Of a stretch of DNA of 6,007 nt, positions 1 through 5,919 are shown piece after piece. The position numbers and the translations under genes were made by a program. The first letter of the stretch is position 1. The number at the start of each line of letters is the position of its first letter. The notes under the pieces were generated by a model, which did not search any database, was not told where the DNA came from, and was given only the letters and a program-made list of their open reading frames with translations. The DNA lies in assembly GCA_021810735.1 (NCBI GenBank), contig JAJZIF010000257.1, forward strand, positions 1 to 6,007. Direction: 5' to 3'. Origin of the DNA: Acidobacteriota bacterium. Lineage in GTDB: Bacteria > Acidobacteriota > Terriglobia > Terriglobales > Acidobacteriaceae.

Positions 1-794
1 GCTTTCTGCTGGTTTTCGAGAGCGCGCCGGCGGCAGTAATAGAAGTAGAGATATTCGGTTGGCAGCAGTTGCAGGCAGCGCAGCAGGTCATGGTCAAACA
101 AGTTCGCAGAATAGAGCTGGTCGAGCAGATCGTCCCGCTTGAGAATTTCCGGAAGCACATCCTTGCCGTCCACCTGAACTTCGCGAATCCATCCCAGGTG
201 ATTGAGGCCGAGATACTTGCAGATGACCCGCTCGGGATCTATCTGAAGCGCAGCGGCGATGTGGTGGAAGAGCTCTGCCGGCGTGTCGCAGATGCCGACG
301 ACGCGCGCTCCGGTGTGGTGCGAAACAGCCTGCGTGATCATGCCGGCGGGATTGGCAAAGTTGATGAACCACGCATCCGGAGCGTGTTTCTCGACGAGCC
401 GCGCGTATTCTATCGCCGCGTTGACGGTACGCAGGCCCATCGCCACGCCACCGGGGCCCGTGGTTTCCTGGCCCGGGTATCCGTGATCGACGGAGATATT
501 TTCGTCATGAGCGCGCCCGGTAATGCCGCCCACGCGGATGCTGTGCAAGACAAAGGAGGCACCGGCGACGGCCTCCTCGGCGGAGGCGGCGACTCGGATG
601 CGGAGCTTTCCGCCTTCGCGTTCGACAATGGCGCGACCGAGATCGGCTATGACCTGCACGCGCTCGCTGTCCGGATCGTAGAGGGCGAGTTCTTCGGCTC
701 CCAACAGTTGCGCAGCCTCATTGACTCCGAAGATGACGAGCGGCGTGCGAACGCCTCCGCCGCCAATGAGCGAAATTTTCGATTTATTCGCCAT
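1..794 (-). CDS. GH4 NAD-dependent 6-phospho-glycosidase (6-phospho-beta-glucosidase-like), C-terminus off the window
   Basis: Only the N-terminal 264 codons are present; family members are usually about 420-450 residues. The start begins MANKSKISLIGGGGVRTP, a Rossmann NAD-binding segment typical of glycoside hydrolase family 4. Further family marks are IRVGG (R87), GQETTGPGG (109-116), NFANPAG (145-151), GICDTP with Cys169, GLNHLGW with His199, and an EYLYFYY tract (about 247-253) where the catalytic-base Tyr is expected. Cys169 and His199 match the metal (Mn) ligands of the family. GH4 enzymes cleave phosphorylated glycosides in the cytoplasm by NAD-assisted oxidation, elimination and reduction, not by ordinary acid hydrolysis. 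There is no signal peptide. The start at 794 is supported by GGAG six bases upstream (801-804). It overlaps the kinase stop by 11 bp, so it is the third gene of a coupled operon. Alpha versus beta specificity, and the sugar itself, cannot be told from this fragment. Confidence 0.9.
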   Translation of the reverse strand, partial: MANKSKISLIGGGGVRTPLVIFGVNEAAQLLGAEELALYDPDSERVQVIADLGRAIVEREGGKLRIRVAASAEEAVAGASFVLHSIRVGGITGRAHDENISVDHGYPGQETTGPGGVAMGLRTVNAAIEYARLVEKHAPDAWFINFANPAGMITQAVSHHTGARVVGICDTPAELFHHIAAALQIDPERVICKYLGLNHLGWIREVQVDGKDVLPEILKRDDLLDQLYSANLFDHDLLRCLQLLPTEYLYFYYCRRRALENQQK

Positions 795-1728
795 ATGCGT
801 CTCCGATCGTGACCTGTTCATCCATGGCTTCCAGTTCCTCTTTGGCGGGCAAAGCCGCAATGCCTCCTGCCGAGCGCGTCGAGAGCGCGCCGCAGGCGCA
901 ACCCCGCCGCAGCGCCCGTTCTGTTGCCGGGTCATCCAAGATCGAATCGATGAATCCGGCGTCGAAGGCGTCGCCGGCGCCGGTTGTGTCGACAGTATGC
1001 ATGGGCGGCGGAAGAGCGAAGAGCAACTTCCCGTCGCGCGCGGCGGCGGCTCCCCGGCGTCCCAGCTTGAGAACTGCGCCGCGAATTCCCAGCTTGTGCA
1101 GGCTCGACATGATTTCTTGCGGGTGGGTGCGTCCGGTGATCAACTCCCCTTCGTTTTGGTTCGGAAAGAAGTAGTCGCACTCGCCGAGGGTCTGCCGGTT
1201 TTCAGGAAGGCGATACCAATCGGGGTGAAATCCGGGGTCGATGGAAGTGTCGCAGCCGGTGTCATGGAGCAGCGGCAGCAACGCCGATGCCAGGTTTCTA
1301 TCGAGCCGCATGGCGAAATGAACATGGCGCGAGGCGAGCAGAATCCTCTGCACGGCGGAATCAGCAAGATGCTCCGGCAGTTCGCGATTGGCGCCAGCCC
1401 AGGTAAAGAATGACCTGTCCTGACTGGTGGAGATGCTGACGGTAACGGCGGTATCGAGGGCAGACGGTTTGAGCCCGTCAGTGGCGACGCCGAAATCGTG
1501 CAGCCGTTTACGGCTCCATTCATCACTTTTGCCAATCACGCCTACTACGGCGACCCTGCGCCCAAGCCGAGCCAGCGCACATGAGGTGATAGCTGCTCCG
1601 CCGCCTATTTCGCGGATATAGCGTTCGGCAAAAACTTCCTCACCGGGGCGCGGCCATTGCGCGAATCCGGAGAAGACGTGATCGTTGAAGATTTCGCCGA
1701 CCACCGTGATGTCGTAGCGTTGGGTCAT
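784..1728 (-). CDS. PfkB-family carbohydrate kinase
   Basis: A 314-residue protein, normal length for PfkB/ribokinase-type kinases. It has the N-terminal sugar-binding glycine motif (IGGGAAITSCALARLG, residues 41-56), PNQNE (N190, E193) matching the NxxE Mg/phosphate motif, and DTTGAGDAFDAGF (247-259) with the GAGD anion hole and catalytic-base Asp253. It should phosphorylate a sugar or sugar derivative with ATP in the cytoplasm; the substrate cannot be named from the motifs. The frame stays open to 1953, but that extension lies inside the permease gene. I chose ATG 1728 because it overlaps the permease TGA as ATGA, the classic coupling arrangement. An alternative ATG at 1746 has GAAGGA directly touching it, which is too close for a normal ribosome site. 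Its last codons overlap the GH4 gene by 11 bp. The neighbours suggest its product feeds the GH4 enzyme; a 2-keto-3-deoxy-sugar kinase role is an alternative. Confidence 0.92.
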   Translation of the reverse strand: MTQRYDITVVGEIFNDHVFSGFAQWPRPGEEVFAERYIREIGGGAAITSCALARLGRRVAVVGVIGKSDEWSRKRLHDFGVATDGLKPSALDTAVTVSISTSQDRSFFTWAGANRELPEHLADSAVQRILLASRHVHFAMRLDRNLASALLPLLHDTGCDTSIDPGFHPDWYRLPENRQTLGECDYFFPNQNEGELITGRTHPQEIMSSLHKLGIRGAVLKLGRRGAAAARDGKLLFALPPPMHTVDTTGAGDAFDAGFIDSILDDPATERALRRGCACGALSTRSAGGIAALPAKEELEAMDEQVTIGDAYGE

Positions 1729-3092
1729 ATGGTCTTGAATGGCCATTCCTTCACCAGACGCGAATGCAGCAGGAAGCCCGCGATTCCAAGGGAGAGAAGA
1801 ATCAGTGCGATGAGCATGTACTTTACCCCGCTGGAAACTACGATATAGCTCCAGCCGGCGAGTGCAATGAGAGCGGGCAGTGGAAAGAGCGGCATGCGGA
1901 AGCAGTCCGGATCTTTGCGCGCGCGCCTGCGCAGCAGGATGACTGCAACACATTGCCCCATGAACTGCAGCAGGGTCTGCACCACAATCAGCGTGGTGAT
2001 GAGCTCAGAGAGGCTGAGCACGCACGCAAGGCTGGAGAGCACGCCCATCACCACGACGGCCACCACCGGATACTGTCCACGTGGATGCAGGCGCGCAAAG
2101 ATGCTGAAGAAGCGGCCTTCGCAGGCTGCGGCATAGGGAATTCTGGAATAGCCGAGGAGCACCGCAAATACCGAACCGAACGTGGCTATGAGGATGAGAA
2201 CGGTTACGATATTGCCGCCCGTGGTGCCGTAGAGGTGCTCGATGAAGAGCGAGGCAATCGCCCTGGAGTGCATGGCCGCGCGCCACGGAATCACGCCGAG
2301 GATGGAGACATTCATCAGCAGGTACAGCACGGCAACCAGCGCAATCGCAATGAGAATGGAGCGCGGAATGGTTTTGCGCGGATTTTCGACTTCCTCGCCG
2401 ACAAGGCAGACGTTGTAGTAGCCGCCGTAATCGTAGACGGCCACCAGCGTTGCGGATCCCAGACCGGCGAAGAAACCCGTGGAGAGGCTCAGGCTGTTCC
2501 TGGGGAAATCAAACGCCATGGCAGGATGAAAATGCAGCATTCCGCTGACGGCTATCCAGGCAGTTGTGCCCAGCACGATGACCGCAATCATCACGGAGAG
2601 GCCGTTGATGGAGCGAATGTTGCGCATCAGCAGCGCCATGTTGGCGACGCATACGGCTGCCGCCAGCCACTCCATCTGGGTTCCGTGCAACGAGGGCACC
2701 AGATAGCGTGCGTACTGCGAAAAGCCCACCGCCCCGGATGCGATCGAGAGTGGTCCAATCAGCATGGCCTGCCACAGAAAGAGGAAACTGACGAGGCGTC
2801 CCATGCGGCGGGGGCCAAAGGCCTCGAGCAGGTAATAGTAAGGTCCGCCCGAACGCGGCATGGCCGATCCCAGCTCCGCCCAGACCAGCCCGTCGCAAAG
2901 AGAGATGGCAGCGCCGAGAATCCATCCCAGCATGGCCTGCGGACCGCCCATGTCGGCAAGAACCAGCGGGATGGTGAGGAACGGTCCAATGCCGACCATG
3001 TTGAGGACATTGGCAGAGATGGCGCCACGCAGCGTGATGCCGCGCTGCAGATGGCTGGCGGCCGCACTCTGGCGGAGGTCGGCAGTGCTCAC
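1725..3092 (-). CDS. APC-superfamily permease (amino acid/amine transporter type)
   Basis: A 455-residue, strongly hydrophobic membrane protein with the usual length and about 12 predicted helices. APC-family marks in order: NMVGIGPF in helix 1 (31-38), where the family has its unwound substrate-binding glycines; AELGSAMPRSGGPYYYLLEAFG (72-93) between helices 2 and 3; GEEVENPRKTIPRSI (232-246) in the cytoplasmic loop after helix 6; and SRIPYAAACEGRFF (316-329) after helix 8. The family imports amino acids, amines and some amino-acid conjugates with protons or by exchange. It is first in an operon with a PfkB kinase and a GH4 glycosidase, an odd partnership unless the substrate is a glycosylated amine or the protein has acquired glycoside specificity. 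The start is GTG 3092: it is the first usable start after an in-frame TGA and has GAGG five bases upstream (3098-3101). Confidence 0.9.
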   Translation of the reverse strand: MSTADLRQSAAASHLQRGITLRGAISANVLNMVGIGPFLTIPLVLADMGGPQAMLGWILGAAISLCDGLVWAELGSAMPRSGGPYYYLLEAFGPRRMGRLVSFLFLWQAMLIGPLSIASGAVGFSQYARYLVPSLHGTQMEWLAAAVCVANMALLMRNIRSINGLSVMIAVIVLGTTAWIAVSGMLHFHPAMAFDFPRNSLSLSTGFFAGLGSATLVAVYDYGGYYNVCLVGEEVENPRKTIPRSILIAIALVAVLYLLMNVSILGVIPWRAAMHSRAIASLFIEHLYGTTGGNIVTVLILIATFGSVFAVLLGYSRIPYAAACEGRFFSIFARLHPRGQYPVVAVVVMGVLSSLACVLSLSELITTLIVVQTLLQFMGQCVAVILLRRRARKDPDCFRMPLFPLPALIALAGWSYIVVSSGVKYMLIALILLSLGIAGFLLHSRLVKEWPFKTI

Positions 3093-3164
3093 CTGGGCCT
3101 CGACAGGGGTGAAGAGATTTTCGCGAATTCAAGAGGTGCACCGAGCATGGTCTTTCAGGAAATG

Positions 3165-3179
3165 ATGATAACGATATCA
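3165..3179 (-). promoter_or_regulatory. possible promoter/operator of the permease operon
   Basis: On the minus strand TATCAT (3170 to 3165) is a 5/6 match to a -10 box, about 73 bases before the permease GTG. An overlapping dyad, TGATA-N4-TATCA (3166-3179), could be an operator. No convincing -35 box lies at the right distance, and a five-base half-site is common by chance, so this is only a candidate. The gap 3093-3357 separates the permease operon from the lactonase and must hold the operon promoter if the upstream hairpin terminates transcription. Confidence 0.2.
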
Positions 3180-3229
3180 GTTTTTCTGTGGGATTGCTTC
3201 GCTTTGTGGGCAGCATGAGGGCATGCAGC

Positions 3230-3256
3230 GTGGCTTTTTTTAGAAGAAGAAGCCAC
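3230..3256 (+). other. AT-rich hairpin, folds best as plus-strand RNA
   Basis: GTGGCTT (3230-3236) is complementary to AAGCCAC (3250-3256). Read as plus-strand RNA the stem continues through the T-run and the AGAAGAAG tract, with G-U pairs at 3237/3249 and 3240/3246, to a 12-pair stem with a three-base AGA loop. In the minus-strand transcript the two G-U pairs become A-C mismatches, so the fold is weaker. No T-tail follows on either strand, so it is not a standard intrinsic terminator. Its role is unknown. Confidence 0.4.
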
Positions 3257-3320
3257 CGTGCGGCGTGCGTGCTGGAGAGACTGGAAGTGAAAACGCTGCA
3301 GCCCGCCGGGAAAGAGAGGG

Positions 3321-3353
3321 TTGCGCCGTGCGAGGCAGGTTTGCCCGGCGCAA
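3321..3353 (-). terminator. hairpin just after the lactonase stop, probable terminator
   Basis: TTGCGCCG and CGGCGCAA form a perfect 8-bp stem (3321-3328 with 3346-3353), and an inner GGCA/TGCC stem adds four pairs around an AACC loop, with a five-base bulge. It starts four bases after the TAA of the lactonase gene. The bases that follow on the minus strand are pyrimidine-rich (CCCTCTCTTT) without a clean T-run, so it may be a weak or factor-aided terminator, or an mRNA 3'-end stabiliser. Confidence 0.5.
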
Positions 3354-3357
3354 TGGG

Positions 3358-4266
3358 TTAAGAGCGTTGGTGAGAGGGCAATGGTGATGCGATTCGCGAA
3401 AAGAACTCAGGCTGCCCGGTGGCATCCAGCCTGAGGTGGAAGAGAGCCCCGGCAGTAGCGCCGTCTTCCTGCCTGGTGTGACCCCCTGCTGTCGTTACGT
3501 AGATATCGGTGAGATCGATTCCGCCGAAGGCGAGGCTGGATGTTTTGCGCGTTGGAAAGCGAAAGCGGGCTGCGACGTTGCCGGATTGGTCGAAGCGAAC
3601 GATGGCATAGCCGTCCCAGAGAGCGGACCAGACGCGGCCTTCGCGATCGACGGCAAGGCCATCGGGGAGGCCGTCGGATTCGGGGATGGTGGCGAAGACT
3701 CTTTGATTTGCCAGGGCGCCGGTGTCGATGTCGTAGTCGAAGCGGTAAATTTCGCCGGCGAAGGAGTCGGTATAGTAGAAGGTCTTTCGGTCGGGGCTGA
3801 ATCCCATCCCATTCGAGCATCCGATGGAATCGAGAATGACGGTGAGGCTACCATCCGCGTCGAGCCGGTAGAGGCGGCCTTTGGAGCTTTCGCTGGACAT
3901 GGTTCCGCAGAAGACGCGTCCAACCGGATCGGCGAAGACATCGTTGAAGCGGGAGTCCAACTCCTCGGGGATTTCCGGGACGATGGTGACGATTTCACCG
4001 TTTCGCCAAAGCGCGATGTTTCCGCGATCGCGGAAGAGGAGCAGGCCGCCGTCTGCTTCGAAGGTGAAACCACCGACGGGGCGTCCCTGATAAATCTGTT
4101 CGTGATGGTTCGACGCCGGATCGTAGCGGAAGAGGCGTCCGGTTGGAATGTCGGTCCAATAGAGGCGCTGTTCCGAGGGATGCCACAGGGGATTCTCTCC
4201 TGTTTCGCAGGCGTAGTCGGCGATGAGATCGAGTTGGGGCGAATCTTCGTGGAGGATGGGCTGCAT
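3358..4266 (-). CDS. SMP-30/gluconolactonase-family sugar lactonase
   Basis: A 302-residue protein of normal length for the six-bladed beta-propeller SMP-30/gluconolactonase/LRE family. It carries the family's metal and substrate residues: GENPLWH with Glu24, SRFNDV with Arg106 and Asn108, SNGMGFSPD with Asn152, and DGLPDGLAVD with Asp202. These match human SMP-30 Glu18, Arg101/Asn103, Asn154 and Asp204 in order and near-identical spacing. It should open sugar lactones to aldonic acids with a divalent metal. There is no signal peptide, so it is likely cytoplasmic. It diverges from the SDR sugar dehydrogenase at 4515, which could make its lactone substrate. ATG 4266 is the only reasonable start, although the strong AAAGGAG lies 21 bases upstream. 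The exact sugar is not visible. Confidence 0.9.
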   Translation of the reverse strand: MQPILHEDSPQLDLIADYACETGENPLWHPSEQRLYWTDIPTGRLFRYDPASNHHEQIYQGRPVGGFTFEADGGLLLFRDRGNIALWRNGEIVTIVPEIPEELDSRFNDVFADPVGRVFCGTMSSESSKGRLYRLDADGSLTVILDSIGCSNGMGFSPDRKTFYYTDSFAGEIYRFDYDIDTGALANQRVFATIPESDGLPDGLAVDREGRVWSALWDGYAIVRFDQSGNVAARFRFPTRKTSSLAFGGIDLTDIYVTTAGGHTRQEDGATAGALFHLRLDATGQPEFFSRIASPLPSHQRS

Positions 4267-4287
4267 AGACCGATGTTGAGCTGGAAT

Positions 4288-4294
4288 CTCCTTT
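4288..4294 (-). promoter_or_regulatory. strong but oddly distant Shine-Dalgarno of the lactonase gene
   Basis: AAAGGAG on the minus strand lies 21 bases before the lactonase ATG, much farther than the usual 5-10. No in-frame ATG, GTG or TTG lies between them. Either the match is accidental, the leader folds to bring the two together, or initiation uses a different signal. Confidence 0.3.
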
Positions 4295-4301
4295 GTCGCT
4301 G

Positions 4302-4336
4302 GAGTCGAATATAGACTCGATCGCAGCTCGTGGCCA
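4302..4336 (-). promoter_or_regulatory. candidate sigma70-type promoter with overlapping dyad, lactonase gene
   Basis: On the minus strand, TGGCCA (4336 to 4331; 4/6 match to a -35 box) and TATATT (4313 to 4308; 5/6 match to a -10 box) are 17 bases apart. That would place the transcript start near 4301, about 35 bases before the ATG. The -10 box sits inside a perfect dyad GAGTC-N7-GACTC (4302-4318), a possible repressor site. The elements are inferred from consensus only. Confidence 0.4.
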
Positions 4337-4365
4337 GAAGGCGTCTCGCGCCAAGGTGCGCCCAG

Positions 4366-4493
4366 GGGCGAAGCGAGGCGGGCCCTGCTTCACATGAGGA
4401 GTCTGAGGCTGCGTTATTATCCTGAGGGTGTCGCGCAAGGATTGCGGGAGGCTGCGTTCGGGTTCGCTATGGCCGGGCGCGAAGCGAGACGGG
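4366..4493. repeat. intergenic repeat-like segment with two pairs of direct repeats
   Basis: GCGAAGCGAGGCGGG (4368-4382) recurs as GCGAAGCGAGACGGG (4479-4493) with one mismatch. Between them GAGGCTGCGTT occurs identically at 4405-4415 and 4448-4458, and CGCAA-GGA-TTGCG (4434-4446) forms a small hairpin. The segment lies in the non-coding gap between the divergent lactonase and dehydrogenase genes. Its minus-strand translation has an S-E-P-E-R-S-type look that I associate with spurious proteins predicted from dispersed repeats in Acidobacteriota, so I infer a member of a genome-wide non-coding repeat family. Only this single copy is in the window. Confidence 0.45.
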
Positions 4494-4514
4494 ACGTGAG
4501 TTTCGGGAGATCTG

Positions 4515-5288
4515 ATGGAGAGCGAAAGCATGTATGCCACCTATCCGAGCCTGCGGGATCGCGTTGTGGTGGTTACGGGCGGAGCGAGCGGCATCGGCGA
4601 GGCGATCGTCGAAGAGTTCGCCCGGCAGGGATCACGGACGTGCTTCTTCGATGTGCAGGACGAGGCCGCTGCGTCGCTCGTTGCGCGGCTTGGAAGCATG
4701 CGGCATTCGCCGGTCTATGGCCACTGTGACCTGACGGAGATTTCGGCATTACAACGCGAAGTTGGCCGCGTGGTGGAGCGCTTTGGCGCCGTGGATGTGC
4801 TGGTCAACAACGCCGGCAATGACACTCGCCACGAACTGACGGATGTGACGCCCGAGTTCTGGGACCGGACGCTGGCCGTGAATCTGAAACACCAGTTCTT
4901 CGCGGCCCAGGCCGTGATCCCGGTCATGCAGCGAGCGGGGCGGGGTTCGATCATCAACATGAGCTCGATCGGGTGGGTGATTCCCTCGACGCATCAGTCT
5001 GTTTACGTTACGGCCAAAGCTGCGGTTGTGGGCATGACCCGAACGCTGGCGCACGAGGTCGGCAAAGACAACATTCGCGTGAACGCGGTGCTGCCCGGCG
5101 CCATCCTGACGGAACGGCAAAAGAGGCTCTGGCTCACGGAGGCGTATACGGCACACGTGCTGGCGAATCAGGCCCTCAAGAGGATGATTCTGCCGGATGA
5201 GGTGGCGCGGCTGGTGATGTTTCTGGCTGCCGATGACAGTTCGGCGATCACCAACCAAAGCTATGTGATCGATGCGGGATGGGTGTGA
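4515..5288 (+). CDS. SDR-family NAD-dependent dehydrogenase, probable sugar 1-dehydrogenase
   Basis: A 257-residue classical short-chain dehydrogenase. It has TGGASGIG (21-28) for the cofactor, FFDVQD with Asp46 after strand 2, which favours NAD over NADP, VNNAG (97-101), Asn123, and the catalytic set Ser151, Tyr164 and Lys168 (YVTAK) with normal 13-residue Ser-Tyr spacing. The C-terminus SYVIDAGWV is the usual SDR ending. The NDTRHE, VNLKHQFFAAQAVIPVM and SYVIDAGW segments recall bacterial D-galactose/aldose 1-dehydrogenases of this family; this is from memory, not a search. Such an enzyme oxidises an aldose to its lactone, the natural substrate of the SMP-30 protein encoded divergently. The start is ATG 4515, with GGGAG five bases upstream; ATG 4530 with GGAG nine bases upstream is a possible shorter start. 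A different alcohol substrate cannot be excluded. Confidence 0.9.
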   Translation: MESESMYATYPSLRDRVVVVTGGASGIGEAIVEEFARQGSRTCFFDVQDEAAASLVARLGSMRHSPVYGHCDLTEISALQREVGRVVERFGAVDVLVNNAGNDTRHELTDVTPEFWDRTLAVNLKHQFFAAQAVIPVMQRAGRGSIINMSSIGWVIPSTHQSVYVTAKAAVVGMTRTLAHEVGKDNIRVNAVLPGAILTERQKRLWLTEAYTAHVLANQALKRMILPDEVARLVMFLAADDSSAITNQSYVIDAGWV

Positions 5289-5919
5289 CGGCTGAGCCGC
5301 GGCGTTCGGTGCATTTTGGACCGTTTCCTCGCCGGTGGCTGGCCCGCATGGAGACAATCGCTGTGAAGCCGGAGGGCCGGTGCGTGCGGGAGATCGGGTT
5401 CCATAGGAGGCAGGTGGGGGTTGCGACCAGTTTTTTTCAACCTTGCGAGGCAGGTTATTGACAGAACGAGGGTAATTGTAGTTGGTATCTGATAGGCTGA
5501 ATCTGAGGTGGCCTTAGTAATAAAGATCGTTGGTACCTCGAGCGAGAAGAGCAGGGGTTGAATCGATGCAGGAACCCTTGCGGCGCGGGGCCCGGGAAAT
5601 GGCGTGGAGATGACGTCCGCGAGCGCTGATGAGCCAGCAGCATGTGACAGATCTGCTTCCTGGCGGCAATAAACGGTTCGGACGCCATGAAATCCGGGTA
5701 TCATGCAAGTGCCAAAGGAGAAAGACGCCGGTCTATCATGCCGGTGTAGTCACATGTTCCCTTCCGCCGCAGTGTGTATACGGACGTGAACAGGTGATGT
5801 GGAAATTCGTCCTTAAGTTCCTTTTCTGGAGTGGGTTATCGACTCGGGCGCCTTCTTTGGAGAAGAGATTGCTATCCATAGTTTGATGTTTGCTGTGCAA
5901 GGGATGTGAGACGGTGGTG
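5289..5919. other. 631-bp region without a convincing gene
   Basis: No frame here has recognisable protein motifs, and the open frames on both strands are short and of unnatural composition. Visible items are a T7 run (5431-5437) without a real stem before it, an isolated perfect TTGACA (5458-5463) lacking a good -10 at normal distance, a repeated GACGCC...TATCATGC pattern (5681-5706 and 5724-5741), and an AAAGGAG (5714-5720) with no start codon at useful distance. It probably contains the end of the dehydrogenase transcript and the promoter and leader of the prepilin peptidase gene. Confidence 0.5.

Noticed and set aside
69..812. 247-codon plus-strand frame opposite the GH4 gene
   Set aside because: The minus strand encodes unmistakable GH4 motifs throughout; this frame has none.
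1764..3218. 484-codon open frame on the plus strand, antisense to the permease
   Set aside because: Its composition is rich in His, Arg, Glu, Gly and Asn with no domain motifs, and it mirrors the permease reading frame, which has clear family motifs. It is a shadow of GC-biased coding.
3321..3353. GGCAAACC in the hairpin, reminiscent of a c-di-GMP-I (GEMM) riboswitch
   Set aside because: The required GACGCAAAGCC segment and second stem are missing, and the element lies after a stop codon, not before a start. A simple hairpin explains it.
3436..4314. 292-codon plus-strand frame opposite the lactonase
   Set aside because: Acidic, low-complexity composition without motifs, antisense to a complete SMP-30 protein with all key residues.
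4389..4420. TTCACA and TATTAT as a promoter for the dehydrogenase gene
   Set aside because: Both boxes match 5/6, but the spacing is 20 bases, outside the usual 16-19, and both lie in the repeat-like segment.
3995..4540. Minus-strand 181-codon frame spanning the divergent intergenic region
   Set aside because: It overlaps the lactonase gene and the repeat-like segment in another frame. The peptide looks like translated repeat sequence, not a protein family.
5419..5437. T7 run after GGTTGCGACC as a terminator for the dehydrogenase gene
   Set aside because: The best adjacent stem has only three base pairs and lies about 130 bases after the stop codon, so the support is too weak to call it.
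3329..5456. 13-mer TGCGAGGCAGGTT shared by 3329-3341 and 5444-5456
   Set aside because: A single shared 13-mer in a 6-kb GC-rich window is near chance expectation, and the surroundings do not match.
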